Of a stretch of DNA of 45,442 nt, positions 7,342-16,638 are shown one piece after another. Position 1 is the first letter of the stretch; each line of letters opens with the position of its first letter. Source of the stretch: Paenibacillus alginolyticus DSM 5050 = NBRC 15375 (GTDB lineage: Bacteria > Bacillota > Bacilli > Paenibacillales > NBRC-103111); contig NZ_KE383948.1 of the NCBI RefSeq assembly GCF_000422905.1, positions 172,379 to 217,820 on the forward strand. The letters run 5' to 3'. The notes under the pieces were generated by a model. It had not been told where the DNA came from. It searched no databases and worked only from the letters and a program-made list of their open reading frames with translations. The translations under genes and the position numbers were made by a program.

Positions 7342-8682
7342 ATGATGCCGGATCTTCCGATACAGCTCAAAAAACCGATGTATTATGGTGCGGTTTATGT
7401 CCTTCTTGCCGTCATGGTTGGCGTAGCAGTTGCTTATCAGCCTATGTTCAGTATCTTAGGACTTGGCGTTATTTTCCTAATCATGTATGCCATCTGCCAG
7501 CCGGAGAAAATGAGTTATCTAGTCCTGCTCTCAACCGCCATATCGATTAACTACATTGTCGAAGCGAATGTGCCTGGGCTAGAGATTATTTCTCTGTATA
7601 AGCTTGGCATTTTGATTCTGTTAGTTCCCAGTATGCTGCAAAACGGACTTCGATTGAAGTTCATCTATCCCATAGCAGCTATCGCCAGCATGTTATTTCT
7701 TACCTTGTTCTTCTCAGAATGGCATCCAAGGCTGACGTTGTCACTCACCTTGAAAGCATTTATCGGACTGACGCTTCCCTTCTTTTTTCTCATGATTAAA
7801 TGGAACAAAGGAACAGCGCAAAGGCACATCCGAATCATTTGTCTGCTGCCATTGGTAAGTGTTGGAACTGGGGCCCTGCTTCAATTGGCTCATCTGTATT
7901 CGTTTCTCAATGTGGAGTTTACGGGAGCGATTCGGGTACAAGGAGCGAATATAGCACCTCATTTGGCGATGCTAGCTTTTCTAGGCATTACCGTTGCCTT
8001 AATAGAGACTAAACGCAATCCGCTGCAAGCCAGGTTTTTTTATTGCACATTGGCTGCTAACTTTGCGATTCTGATCGCTACGGGAACTAGAGGACCTATT
8101 CTCGCCATGCTGGCCATGGCTGCTTACTATTTCTACGATATGGTTAAGCAGTATATCAAAGGGAAGCTAATCTTAATTATCCCGCTGCTTTGTTCCTTGG
8201 TCTTGATCGGCGGGGCCGTTTATGTACAGTGGGACAATATGACAAAGCGTTCGTTCGAACGGCAGACCGGCACGGGGATCGACTTGTCAGGAAGAACCGA
8301 AGCATGGAGCTACTTCTTAAAAGGGGTGAAAGATTCTCCTCTGACAGGTAGAGGGCTAGGTGCAGTTACCGTTGCAAATGATGGAAGTTTATATGAAGGA
8401 TTTGTGGTTCCCCATAACGAGTATATCCGTTTTTATTATGATGCTGGTTATATCGGATGCAGCCTGTTGTTTCTATCTTTACTCGTCTTATTTGGAATGA
8501 TTTATCGAGTAATCCCGCAGAGAATTAAGATTTACTACATGGCGTTCATCCTGGCGTTCTTCCTGTACTCCTTGTCGGATAACACCTTATCGACTGTTCA
8601 ATTCATCATCCCTTTTTGCTGGTATTTGAATAGCTTGTATATTCTGTCAACGACAAATTCGAAAAAAGAAGAAGTGATCTGA
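7342..8682 (+). CDS. Wzy/O-antigen-ligase-like membrane protein 1
   Basis: Polytopic membrane protein of 446 aa with roughly ten to twelve hydrophobic segments, probably the polymerase or a ligase for lipid-linked repeat units on the outer face of the membrane. The Wzy_C-type signature is seen as TGTRGP, then SGRTEAW, GRGLGA and VPHNEYIRFYYDAGYIG near the C-terminus. The last stretch is the conserved external loop of O-antigen ligase/polymerase proteins. Starts are possible at GTG 7330, ATG 7342 or ATG 7345; GAGGA five bases before 7342 favours the ATGs. A second protein of the same superfamily lies two genes downstream, so the polymerase cannot be assigned with certainty. Confidence 0.8.
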   Translation: MMPDLPIQLKKPMYYGAVYVLLAVMVGVAVAYQPMFSILGLGVIFLIMYAICQPEKMSYLVLLSTAISINYIVEANVPGLEIISLYKLGILILLVPSMLQNGLRLKFIYPIAAIASMLFLTLFFSEWHPRLTLSLTLKAFIGLTLPFFFLMIKWNKGTAQRHIRIICLLPLVSVGTGALLQLAHLYSFLNVEFTGAIRVQGANIAPHLAMLAFLGITVALIETKRNPLQARFFYCTLAANFAILIATGTRGPILAMLAMAAYYFYDMVKQYIKGKLILIIPLLCSLVLIGGAVYVQWDNMTKRSFERQTGTGIDLSGRTEAWSYFLKGVKDSPLTGRGLGAVTVANDGSLYEGFVVPHNEYIRFYYDAGYIGCSLLFLSLLVLFGMIYRVIPQRIKIYYMAFILAFFLYSLSDNTLSTVQFIIPFCWYLNSLYILSTTNSKKEEVI

Positions 8683-9467
8683 TGAGTAGAGTGACTATGT
8701 TCGATGTACATTTTGATAATTATGATTTTCTGGACTTGCTTGCCTATATGGATGAGGTCATACGTCAGAAAAGTCATTCTTACATTTTGACCTGTAATGT
8801 CGATCATTTAATCAAGCTCAGAAAGGATGCTGAGTTTCAGAAGGTGTATTCAGGCGCAGGTGCTATTGTTGCGGATGGAATGCCGATCATATGGGCATCG
8901 AGGATGCTCCGTAAACCGCTCAAGCAGAAAGTATCCGGATCCGACTTGTTCAATAAGTTAGGTGGAGCTTTCGCAAGCAGACAATATAAGCTTTTTTTCT
9001 TAGGATCAGCTGCTGGCATTCCGGAGCAAGCGGTAAAGAATTTGAAGCTCGTATTTCCAAATCTGAATATCGTTGGCTGTTATTCACCCTCTTATGGTTT
9101 CGAGAAGAAAAAAGAGGAGAATGAGCAAATTGTTCAGATGCTGATAGATACGCAGCCGGACATCGTGTTCGTAGGCGTTGGCGCTCCGAAGCAAGAGAAG
9201 TGGATTTACCAAAACTATCTTCAGTATAAAGTTCCGATCTCAATTGGCGTTGGCGCAACGTTCGATTTCATTTCGGGCACAGTGAAGAGAGCTCCAAACA
9301 TTATGCAGAAAACAGGATTCGAATGGTTCTGGCGTCTTGCCCAAGAACCGCGAAGGCTATGGAAGCGTTACTTGGTTCACGATGCGATGTTTGCGGTCCT
9401 GCTATGGCGGGAAATAGTTAAGCAATTCAAGATGAAACGGGAGGGGACGGGAATCAACAGTGGATGA
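8682..9467 (+). CDS. WecG/TagA/CpsF-family glycosyltransferase (GT26)
   Basis: Adds a sugar (often ManNAc or a hexose) to a lipid-linked acceptor at the inner face of the membrane. GT26 hallmarks run in order: TCNVDHLIKL, IVADGMPIIWASR, SGSDLF, FLGSAAG, VGVGAPKQEKW and GVGATFDFISGTVKRAP. The C-terminal FEWFWRLAQEPRRLWKRYL is the amphipathic membrane-binding tail of the family. Length (261 aa) is usual. Its ATG shares a base with the preceding stop codon (ATGA overlap), and its end overlaps the next gene, so it is tightly coupled to two polymerase-like genes. Confidence 0.9.
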   Translation: MSRVTMFDVHFDNYDFLDLLAYMDEVIRQKSHSYILTCNVDHLIKLRKDAEFQKVYSGAGAIVADGMPIIWASRMLRKPLKQKVSGSDLFNKLGGAFASRQYKLFFLGSAAGIPEQAVKNLKLVFPNLNIVGCYSPSYGFEKKKEENEQIVQMLIDTQPDIVFVGVGAPKQEKWIYQNYLQYKVPISIGVGATFDFISGTVKRAPNIMQKTGFEWFWRLAQEPRRLWKRYLVHDAMFAVLLWREIVKQFKMKREGTGINSG

Positions 9468-10971
9468 AATAAGCAAAATGATTAAGCCCCCTTTTATTAT
9501 GATGCAGGCTAGCCGGATGCCAATCCTGTTGGTTGGAATGGCTTTGTTCGTCTCTTTACTCATTGGTTATTCTAGTGCGACTCTGAGTCCTGAACTTAGT
9601 ATCCAAATCACAATCTTGTCGATGCTGCTGTTTCCCGCATTTGTGATGGCCTTGCTAGATTCTCGTCGATTGATTCCTTATATCCTGCTCGTTTGGGTCA
9701 TTTGTCCGGAGATCCGGAGAATCCAGGATTGGATGGAAGGTACGTACCATTCTGTTTCCTTGCTGAGCATTGCCCCGCTGTTAACGAGTGCGGTGCTTAT
9801 CATTCCAATCCTTGCTAAGTTTCATCAGATGGAATCTCGCATATACAAGCTGCTCATCTATGTGGGTATTGTGCTGCTGTATGGAAGTTTGATTGGTGCA
9901 GCTAAGAATGGGAGCGGAGCTTTCTATGACTTAGCTAACTATGTGATTCCATTATTGTTAATCCCTTATGCTGCCTTATCTCATTGCGATAATAAAGCGT
10001 TAGACCGCTTAATTGTCGCATTCTCTAACACCGCTATCTTGGTTGCTGCTTATGGCATTATCCAATATGTGATGGTACCGCCTTGGGATGCATTCTGGAT
10101 GAACCATGTGGAGATGACCTCAATTGGTCACCCGTTTCCCTTGGAGATCCGAGTGTTCTCTACATTGAATTCCCCGGGACCCGCAGGGATGTATATGGGA
10201 ACTGCGCTTGCGCCGATGATTCTGGAAAAAAGGTGGCGGGGACCGCTGGGCTGGATCGGCATTATACTGGTAACGGTAGGGCTGCTTATCACATTAGTCC
10301 GGTCGGCTTGGGTCATGTTATTCATCGATATCGCCATTTATACAGCCGTATCAGCGGGTAGACAGAAATGGAAATTGATTGCTCAATTAACAGCGGTTAT
10401 TGCAGCCATGTATCTGATTATTCCAAAGCTGCCTGGAGCACAGGGGTTGATCGCCCGATTGGATACAATGACAGCGATTCAGGACGATCATTCCTACAAT
10501 GAAAGATTAGATTTCTTTCATACCGTATTCCCTATGTTGTTTGCTAAACCGCAGGGGTTAGGTCTTGGCAGTATTGGCGTCGGCACCAAGCTTAGCAACG
10601 GAGGGGCACTTGGTGAATATGGCATTTTCGATAATGGATTTGTCGCCATTTTCTTGACCTTTGGTATTCTTGGAGGCTTGCTGTTTCTATGGGCCTTATG
10701 GCTCGTGACTCGTTTTCTTTTATCCCAAAAAAAACAACCAGGCGGTATAACCGCTTACGGAAAACTGGGGCTCTCAGCTTTGCAAGGAAGTATTGTTTGT
10801 CTCGTGTTTGAAAATGGTTATACGGGTTTGAAAGGCTTTCTACTATGGATGGTTGTAGGAATTGGAATCATGGCGCATCAAACGATCGTTCAAGAGAGGA
10901 GGCAAATTCCGGATGCAGCAACCAGTCAACTTGAAAATAGTCCGCATAAAGCCTCTATTCGGCTTCATTAA
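9460..10971 (+). CDS. Wzy/O-antigen-ligase-like membrane protein 2
   Basis: 503 aa, with about eleven hydrophobic segments. It has the general features of the O-antigen ligase/polymerase superfamily: a periplasm-side loop (~200-245) with PPWDAFW and HPFPLEIRVFSTLNSPGPAG, a membrane run containing LITLVRSAW, and the late GLGLGSIGVG motif with DNGFVAIFLTFGILGG. It differs strongly from the 446-aa protein encoded upstream, so this is not a recent duplication. The start is GTG at 9460, inside the previous gene, with GGAGGGG about 13 bases upstream; no later start is better. Either one of the pair is the polymerase and the other a ligase or side-chain enzyme, or they act in different linkages. Confidence 0.78.
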   Translation: MDEISKMIKPPFIMMQASRMPILLVGMALFVSLLIGYSSATLSPELSIQITILSMLLFPAFVMALLDSRRLIPYILLVWVICPEIRRIQDWMEGTYHSVSLLSIAPLLTSAVLIIPILAKFHQMESRIYKLLIYVGIVLLYGSLIGAAKNGSGAFYDLANYVIPLLLIPYAALSHCDNKALDRLIVAFSNTAILVAAYGIIQYVMVPPWDAFWMNHVEMTSIGHPFPLEIRVFSTLNSPGPAGMYMGTALAPMILEKRWRGPLGWIGIILVTVGLLITLVRSAWVMLFIDIAIYTAVSAGRQKWKLIAQLTAVIAAMYLIIPKLPGAQGLIARLDTMTAIQDDHSYNERLDFFHTVFPMLFAKPQGLGLGSIGVGTKLSNGGALGEYGIFDNGFVAIFLTFGILGGLLFLWALWLVTRFLLSQKKQPGGITAYGKLGLSALQGSIVCLVFENGYTGLKGFLLWMVVGIGIMAHQTIVQERRQIPDAATSQLENSPHKASIRLH

Positions 10972-12280
10972 AGCATTTTTTTCAAGCAAGAGTCATATCT
11001 CGGCTTCCATTAGAACGATGTTTTTCAGTGTACTCATCTTAGTGATTAATATGCTTACAGGTATTCTAACAGCACGTTTTCTAGGACCATCCGGCCGAGG
11101 AGAGCAAGCAGCTATGGTCTTATGGTCACAGTTCCTAGCCTTTAGTTTCACTTTCGGTCTGCCTTCCGCCATTATTTACAACGTGAAAAAGAACATGAAG
11201 GATTCCGCCAAGCTTTATTCAACCGCTGTTCTCATGGGTTTGACAGCAGGCATGCTTGCGATGAGCTTGGGGATACTGGTGTTACCCTATTGGCTCCGTA
11301 CGTATTCAGACAGCGTGGTCCTTTTCTCCCAGTGGTCCATGGTGCTCGTACCTCTCATTGTATTGTCTCAGATTAATAATGCGATGATGCAGGTGAGAGG
11401 CGAATATAAGCTGTTCAACCGTCTGCGCTTTCTTGTTCCGCTTAGTACGCTCATCGGCTTAGGGCTGCTAATCCTAACAAGAACCATGAATCCTTACACG
11501 TCAGCCGTGGCTTATCTCGCTCCGGCGGTTCCCTTTTACATATGGACGACAGTACGCTTACTTAATCAGTACAAATTTGTGATAAGGGATGCTTTTCACT
11601 CCTTCAAGACATTAATCCGGTACGGTATTGGATCTTACGGCAACGATTTAATGGGGAATGTCTCCTATTATATTGATCAAATTGTTATTATCGGTCTCCT
11701 TAATCCGGCAGAGCTTGGACTATATGCGGTGGCGGTAAGCCTTTCCCGTGTAGTCAATATATTCTCTACATCCATTATCGTGGTGTTGTTCCCGAAAGCC
11801 TCGGGTTTACCTAAGGATAAAGTCGTTGAGATGACCTTCCGTGTATATAGGATCAGCACATGTGTCGCTTTGCTTTGCTCATTGATGATTATGCTGATTG
11901 CACCTTTCGTAATGCCTTTACTGTATGGCCCTGATTTTAAGGAAGCGATCAGTGTTTTTCGAATGCTGCTCCTCGAAGTTTCCATCTCCGGTGGAACCAT
12001 GGTCTTGGCTCAAGCGTTCATGGCATTAGGAAAGCCCAAGATTGTTACGATTCTGCAAGGGATAGGGCTGCTAATCGTCATCCCGTTACTAACGGTACTG
12101 ATTCCGAAGTTCGGATTGTTCGGTGCGGGAATGGCCATCTTATCATCGGGTTTACTGCGATTCGTCTTTATTCTACTCAATGTCAAATACACTTTGGAGA
12201 CGAAACTTCCTAAATTATTGATTAATAAAGATGATGTGCGTTGGTTACTTTCAGCAATATCAGCATATAAAGCCAAATAA
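10913..12280 (+). CDS. Wzx-type polysaccharide flippase (MOP superfamily)
   Basis: Moves undecaprenyl-linked repeat units across the membrane before polymerisation. It has 12-14 hydrophobic segments and the N-terminal family signature ITARFLGPSGRGEQA preceded by a membrane helix, seen here as LTARFLGPSGRG. The 455-aa length is normal. The frame is open from 10862, but AGAGGAGG lies ten bases before the ATG at 10913, which I take as the start. It overlaps the preceding gene by about 60 bp. Substrate specificity cannot be read from the sequence. Confidence 0.88.
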   Translation: MQQPVNLKIVRIKPLFGFIKAFFSSKSHISASIRTMFFSVLILVINMLTGILTARFLGPSGRGEQAAMVLWSQFLAFSFTFGLPSAIIYNVKKNMKDSAKLYSTAVLMGLTAGMLAMSLGILVLPYWLRTYSDSVVLFSQWSMVLVPLIVLSQINNAMMQVRGEYKLFNRLRFLVPLSTLIGLGLLILTRTMNPYTSAVAYLAPAVPFYIWTTVRLLNQYKFVIRDAFHSFKTLIRYGIGSYGNDLMGNVSYYIDQIVIIGLLNPAELGLYAVAVSLSRVVNIFSTSIIVVLFPKASGLPKDKVVEMTFRVYRISTCVALLCSLMIMLIAPFVMPLLYGPDFKEAISVFRMLLLEVSISGGTMVLAQAFMALGKPKIVTILQGIGLLIVIPLLTVLIPKFGLFGAGMAILSSGLLRFVFILLNVKYTLETKLPKLLINKDDVRWLLSAISAYKAK

Positions 12281-12311
12281 TTTGTTTGAAACTGGGGGAG
12301 GGGCGAACGAA

Positions 12312-13148
12312 ATGAGTCACTATAGTGACGCTGTAGGAGAGAATCGGATTTCTGTTGTCATCATTGCGCAAGACGATGAAACGAGAATAGCGAGTGCGAT
12401 TGCCTCCTGCAAGCCTTTTGCAGACGAAATTGTTGACATTGATGGCGGGAGCAAGGACGGAACGGTCCGTGTATCTGAGCAGTTAGGCTGCAAGGTATAT
12501 GTGAATGCTTGGCCTGGTTATGCAAAACAGCGTATTTATGGCAGTGATAAAGCTACCTATGATTGGATTTTCGTTATTGATACCGATGAGGTTGTCAGTG
12601 AACCTTTAGCGGCTTCCATACAGAAGTTAAAAAGTGACTTGTCTAATCCGAGCAAAGCCTATGCTGTCTTACGAATTGGTGACTTTCTAGGACGCTGGAT
12701 GGGCAAAGGCGAGAAGCTTGTCCGTTTATATAACCGTACCGAAATTCAGTACCAGGAAAGTCTGGTACATGAAACACCGGATGTTGCAAGTGAGAATATC
12801 GTGTATGTGCCAGGTGTTCTGTGGCATTATGGTTTCCGCAGCATTCATGATCACATTCAGCGGTTTAACAAGTATACCGATCTGGAAGCGGAAGGCGCTG
12901 TTGCTGCGGGGAAACGATTTAGCCTGCTGCGAATGATCGTCCGTCCTCCCTTGCGATTTGTACAGAAATATATCGTTCATCGCTTGTATAAGAAGGGAAT
13001 TCCAGGACTTGCGGTATCCCTCTTCTGGGGCATATACGAATTCCTAGTATGTATGAAGCAGTATGAGCTTGGGCTAGCTCGGAAAAGAGTGAAAAAGTCC
13101 CAGGAAGAGCCAATTAAGGAGGGGAAAGCTTATGCTACACTGCAATAG
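12312..13148 (+). CDS. GT2-family glycosyltransferase, WaaE/KdtX-like
   Basis: Expected to add a hexose to the growing repeat unit. The N-terminal ISVVIIAQDDETRIASAI block, VDIDGGSKDGT and IDTDEVVS (the DxD metal site) define a GT-A fold. The following FLGRWMG, GEKLVRLYN and ESLVHETP blocks resemble the LPS-core WaaE group. The frame is open from 12231, but GGAGGGG eight bases before the ATG at 12312 marks the start (278 aa). The 3' end overlaps the next gene by 17 bp. Confidence 0.86.
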   Translation: MSHYSDAVGENRISVVIIAQDDETRIASAIASCKPFADEIVDIDGGSKDGTVRVSEQLGCKVYVNAWPGYAKQRIYGSDKATYDWIFVIDTDEVVSEPLAASIQKLKSDLSNPSKAYAVLRIGDFLGRWMGKGEKLVRLYNRTEIQYQESLVHETPDVASENIVYVPGVLWHYGFRSIHDHIQRFNKYTDLEAEGAVAAGKRFSLLRMIVRPPLRFVQKYIVHRLYKKGIPGLAVSLFWGIYEFLVCMKQYELGLARKRVKKSQEEPIKEGKAYATLQ

Positions 13149-14391
13149 TTTGCGGATCCTGTGTACCGGAATGGGTTGGCCATCTGCACAGCCTGGAGGA
13201 TTAAACACCTATTTCAAGCATATTTGCGAAAGCTTAGCTGCCCGTCATGAGTTGGAGGCACTGGTATGCAGTGCGAAAAAGCCGGTCGTTCAAGACATCC
13301 GTGTCACGAATGTTGCCGCAGCTGATATGAAGTTAAGTAAAAGACGAGATGCCTTTCGGAAGCACGCTGCAGAGCTGATGAATGGGCAGGACATCGATAT
13401 CGTTTATTCCCACTTTGCTCCCTATAGTATAGGCGTTGCCATGGAGGCCAAAGCGCGAAATATTCCGGTGGTGATGACGTTTCATGGTCCTTGGAGTGAG
13501 GAAATCAGGCTCGAAGGCAAGGGACTTAAGCATCGAATCAAAACCATAATCGCTAAGAGTTGGGAGATGAAAGCATATCGGCTCGCGGATGCCTTCATAG
13601 TGTTAAGTGAAACTTTCCGTGATATTCTTCATCACCAGTACGGTGTCCCGCTTTCAAAGATTCACATTATTCCAGGCGGAGCTGATGTAGCCCGGTTCAA
13701 GCCGGCTGCGGATCGCACAGCGATAAGAAGGAAGTTGCACCTGGAGGAAGGGACGACAGCGGTGTTGACCTTAAGAAGACTAGTTAACCGAATGGGGCTT
13801 CTTCAATTACTAGAAGCTTGGAAAGAGGTGGCGAGAACGGTTCCGGATGCCGTGCTGTTCATTGGGGGCAAAGGGCCGCTGCATGGAGAGCTGGAAAGCC
13901 GAATTGCTGAATATGGACTCCAGTCTCGCGTCCGATTGCTTGGCTACATCCCGGATCATGAGCTTGCTGACTACTATCAGGCCGCTGATCTGTTCGTTGT
14001 ACCTTCCCAAGCATTGGAAGGCTTCGGATTAATTACGGTAGAAGCAATGGCTGCCGGAGTTCCAGTCATGGCGACACCGATTGGAGGCAACCGTGAAATT
14101 CTTCAGAAATACCGGCCAGATATGCTGTTTGCAGGTAAAAGCAGCGAAGCTATGGCTTCTGGGTTAATTCGCTTATTGCAGCACCGTGAAATGTGGCCTA
14201 CCGCAGAGCAATGCAGAAGCCATGTATTGGAGAATTATACGTGGGATCGTGTATCCAAACAGGTAGATAGCGTATTTAATCATGTTATCGATCAACATCT
14301 GATTGCTTACGGCGGCATTCGTCAGGAAACCGCTGGGAAGAAAGGAGGACGTGAACAGGATGAGGGTAGCTTATTTGGATCATACCGCTAG
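13132..14391 (+). CDS. GT4-family glycosyltransferase A
   Basis: GT-B retaining glycosyltransferase, 419 aa. The N-terminal donor/acceptor loop is WPSAQPGGLNTYF. MTFHGPW, IPGGADVARF and LTLRRLVNRMGLLQLLEAW are typical of the GT4 group that includes mannosyl- and glucosyltransferases. The C-terminal EX7E motif is EGFGLITVE, followed by AMAAGVPV. AAGGAGGGG precedes the ATG by a normal distance. The last 32 bp overlap the next GT4 gene. Three adjacent GT4 genes with GDP-mannose synthesis in the same operon make mannosyl transfer a reasonable but unproved guess. Confidence 0.88.
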   Translation: MLHCNSLRILCTGMGWPSAQPGGLNTYFKHICESLAARHELEALVCSAKKPVVQDIRVTNVAAADMKLSKRRDAFRKHAAELMNGQDIDIVYSHFAPYSIGVAMEAKARNIPVVMTFHGPWSEEIRLEGKGLKHRIKTIIAKSWEMKAYRLADAFIVLSETFRDILHHQYGVPLSKIHIIPGGADVARFKPAADRTAIRRKLHLEEGTTAVLTLRRLVNRMGLLQLLEAWKEVARTVPDAVLFIGGKGPLHGELESRIAEYGLQSRVRLLGYIPDHELADYYQAADLFVVPSQALEGFGLITVEAMAAGVPVMATPIGGNREILQKYRPDMLFAGKSSEAMASGLIRLLQHREMWPTAEQCRSHVLENYTWDRVSKQVDSVFNHVIDQHLIAYGGIRQETAGKKGGREQDEGSLFGSYR

Positions 14392-15502
14392 ATGGAGCGG
14401 GGGAGAAGTCGCACTTTATAACATTATTACCCATCTCGGAAATGAAGTAGACCCATTAGTCATTGTGGCCGAAGAGGGTGCGCTCGTAGATCGTTTAAGA
14501 GACAAAGGTATCGACGTTCGCGTCCTGCCTTTAAGTGATAAGGTGCGTAATCGCAACCGGAATGCCGTGAATTTGCAAGCTGTATCGGCCGCTTTTGAGC
14601 TTCTCGCCTATGGGAAGAGGCTCTCCAAATTATTGAAAGCCGAACAAGTCGTCTGTGTACATACGAATTCGTTGAAATCAGCCTTTTATGGAGCGGTAGC
14701 TGCTAAATTGGCAGGTATTCCTCTCATCTGGCATATACGGGACCATATTGGAGTTCCGTACTTGAAACCGATCGTCGCTCAGGCGATACGATGGATGTCC
14801 CGCTTGCTGCCGAATGGCGTCATAGCCAATTCAAATTCAACCCTGAATGCTCTGCATTTGCCGAAATCGAAAAAAACGTTAGTTGTCTACTCAGCTTTCG
14901 CTAAAACGAAGCATGCTGGGGTTGCTGTAGAGAAAAAGTGGATGAAGCCCTACGTTGTGTTGCTTGTTGGCAGGTTGGCGGAGTGGAAAGGCCAACATAT
15001 TTTACTCGAGGCGGCCAAGTCGTTTCTACCCGATCAGCAGGTTCAGTTCTGGATAGCCGGGGATGCCTTGTTCGGGGAAGATGCTTACAAGCAGCAGCTG
15101 CTTAAGCAAATGGCAGATGACAAGCTGTACAATGTCACGTTATTGGGACATGTGGATCATATTCAAACCTTAATGCAGCAAGCGGACCTTCTGGTTCATA
15201 CTTCCATTACTCCAGAGCCATTTGGTCAGGTCATTGTAGAAGGTATGGCAGCTGGATTACCCGTGATTGCATCTAACGAAGGCGGTCCGACAGAGACGGT
15301 TGTCAATGGCGAAACGGGACTTCTCATAACTCCCGGGGACCCCGCTTTGCTTGCCGATTCCATACGCTACCTGTTGGAGAATCCTGATGTGCGGCGCAAA
15401 ATGAGCGAGAATGGCATAAAACGCGTGGAACAACACTTTGTCATTGAACGAACCGTTACCCAAATCACTCATTACTATGCAGGTTTAATTGCTAACTCGT
15501 AA
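14360..15502 (+). CDS. GT4-family glycosyltransferase B
   Basis: GT-B retaining glycosyltransferase, 380 aa. It begins MRVAYLDHTARWSGGEVAL, the usual N-terminal glycine-rich loop. IWHIRDHIG, VGRLAEWKGQH and the EX7E motif EPFGQVIVE followed by GMAAGLPVIAS complete the family pattern. The frame is open from 14303, but AAAGGAGG eleven bases before the ATG at 14360 decides the start. It is translationally coupled to the gene before it. Confidence 0.88.
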   Translation: MRVAYLDHTARWSGGEVALYNIITHLGNEVDPLVIVAEEGALVDRLRDKGIDVRVLPLSDKVRNRNRNAVNLQAVSAAFELLAYGKRLSKLLKAEQVVCVHTNSLKSAFYGAVAAKLAGIPLIWHIRDHIGVPYLKPIVAQAIRWMSRLLPNGVIANSNSTLNALHLPKSKKTLVVYSAFAKTKHAGVAVEKKWMKPYVVLLVGRLAEWKGQHILLEAAKSFLPDQQVQFWIAGDALFGEDAYKQQLLKQMADDKLYNVTLLGHVDHIQTLMQQADLLVHTSITPEPFGQVIVEGMAAGLPVIASNEGGPTETVVNGETGLLITPGDPALLADSIRYLLENPDVRRKMSENGIKRVEQHFVIERTVTQITHYYAGLIANS

Positions 15503-15533
15503 TTATCCTACTAGTAAATAAAGGATGGATCAA

Positions 15534-16634
15534 ATGAAAATAGCAATCGCGCATGATTATTTGGTTCAAATGGGCGGGGCCGAAAGAGTGGTTGAGGTCT
15601 TTCATCAAATGTACCCGAGTGCTCCCATCTATACAACCATGTTCAGCAATAATCGGCTGCTCGATGAGCTTAGAGATGCGGATATACGAGCTACCTGGTT
15701 GCAAAAAATGCCCGGTGGGAAGAGCCATTTTAAAGAAATGCTCCCCCTATACCCGTTTGCGATTAAGGATTTTGATTTTCGAGAATTCGATATTGTACTT
15801 AGCTCAAGCAGCGCGTTCATGAAAAGTATTCAGGTTCCGAAGGAAACGTTTCATCTCTGTTACTGCCATACACCGATGCGATTCGCTTGGGATTATGACA
15901 CATATATGGAGAGACAAAGCAATTCAAGTGTGATGAAGCGGCTTTTGAAAATCTATATTGATAGGCTAAAGCAATGGGATCAAAAGACGTCCGCCAATGT
16001 GAATCAGTTTATAGCAAATTCTTCCGTTGTAAAAAGTCGCATTCGTAATTATTACCAACGCGATTCAGATGTTATTTTTCCGCCGATTAATACGTCGCGC
16101 TTCCATAGCTCAACTTCCATTGATGATTATTATTTGATTGTGTCGAGACTTGTTTCGTACAAGCGAATTGATCTGGCGGTAGAAGCATTTAATCGAAATG
16201 GACTGCCTTTATACATCGTTGGAGAAGGACCCGATATGGCGAGGCTTAAGGCTATGGCCAAAGGGAATATCCGTTTCCTGGGAAGGCTGGATGATGGTTC
16301 GGTCACCCAAATGATGGCGCAGTGCCGAGCGTTAATCTTTCCTGGTGAGGAGGATTTCGGCATTACACCGCTAGAAGCGAATGCTGCCGGAAGACCCGTT
16401 GTTGCCTATCAGGCGGGTGGTGCACTAGATACGATTGTGCCTCATGTGAATGGTGTTTTTTTCAAACGGCAAGAGGTAGAAGATCTGCTGCTTGCGATTC
16501 AGGAAGTGGAAAATCATGCATGGGATGTACGGCAAATCGTGCAGCACGCGCAGAAATTCGATGAGAAGACGTTCATGGATAAATTAAAAGATTACATGGG
16601 TAAAGCCTACCAACAATTCAGAGAGGGGCATTGA
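15534..16634 (+). CDS. GT4-family glycosyltransferase C, WbaZ-like
   Basis: GT-B glycosyltransferase, 366 aa, of the group that opens with IAHDYLVQMGGAERV and has FHLCYCHTPMRFAWD. Members of that group include mannosyltransferases such as WbaZ. The EX7E motif is EDFGITPLE, followed by ANAAGRPVVAY. An ATG at 15525 lies inside the AAAGGATGG ribosome-binding site, so the ATG at 15534 is preferred. The UDP-glucose dehydrogenase gene starts 4 bp after its stop. Confidence 0.87.
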   Translation: MKIAIAHDYLVQMGGAERVVEVFHQMYPSAPIYTTMFSNNRLLDELRDADIRATWLQKMPGGKSHFKEMLPLYPFAIKDFDFREFDIVLSSSSAFMKSIQVPKETFHLCYCHTPMRFAWDYDTYMERQSNSSVMKRLLKIYIDRLKQWDQKTSANVNQFIANSSVVKSRIRNYYQRDSDVIFPPINTSRFHSSTSIDDYYLIVSRLVSYKRIDLAVEAFNRNGLPLYIVGEGPDMARLKAMAKGNIRFLGRLDDGSVTQMMAQCRALIFPGEEDFGITPLEANAAGRPVVAYQAGGALDTIVPHVNGVFFKRQEVEDLLLAIQEVENHAWDVRQIVQHAQKFDEKTFMDKLKDYMGKAYQQFREGH

Positions 16635-16638
16635 TCGT

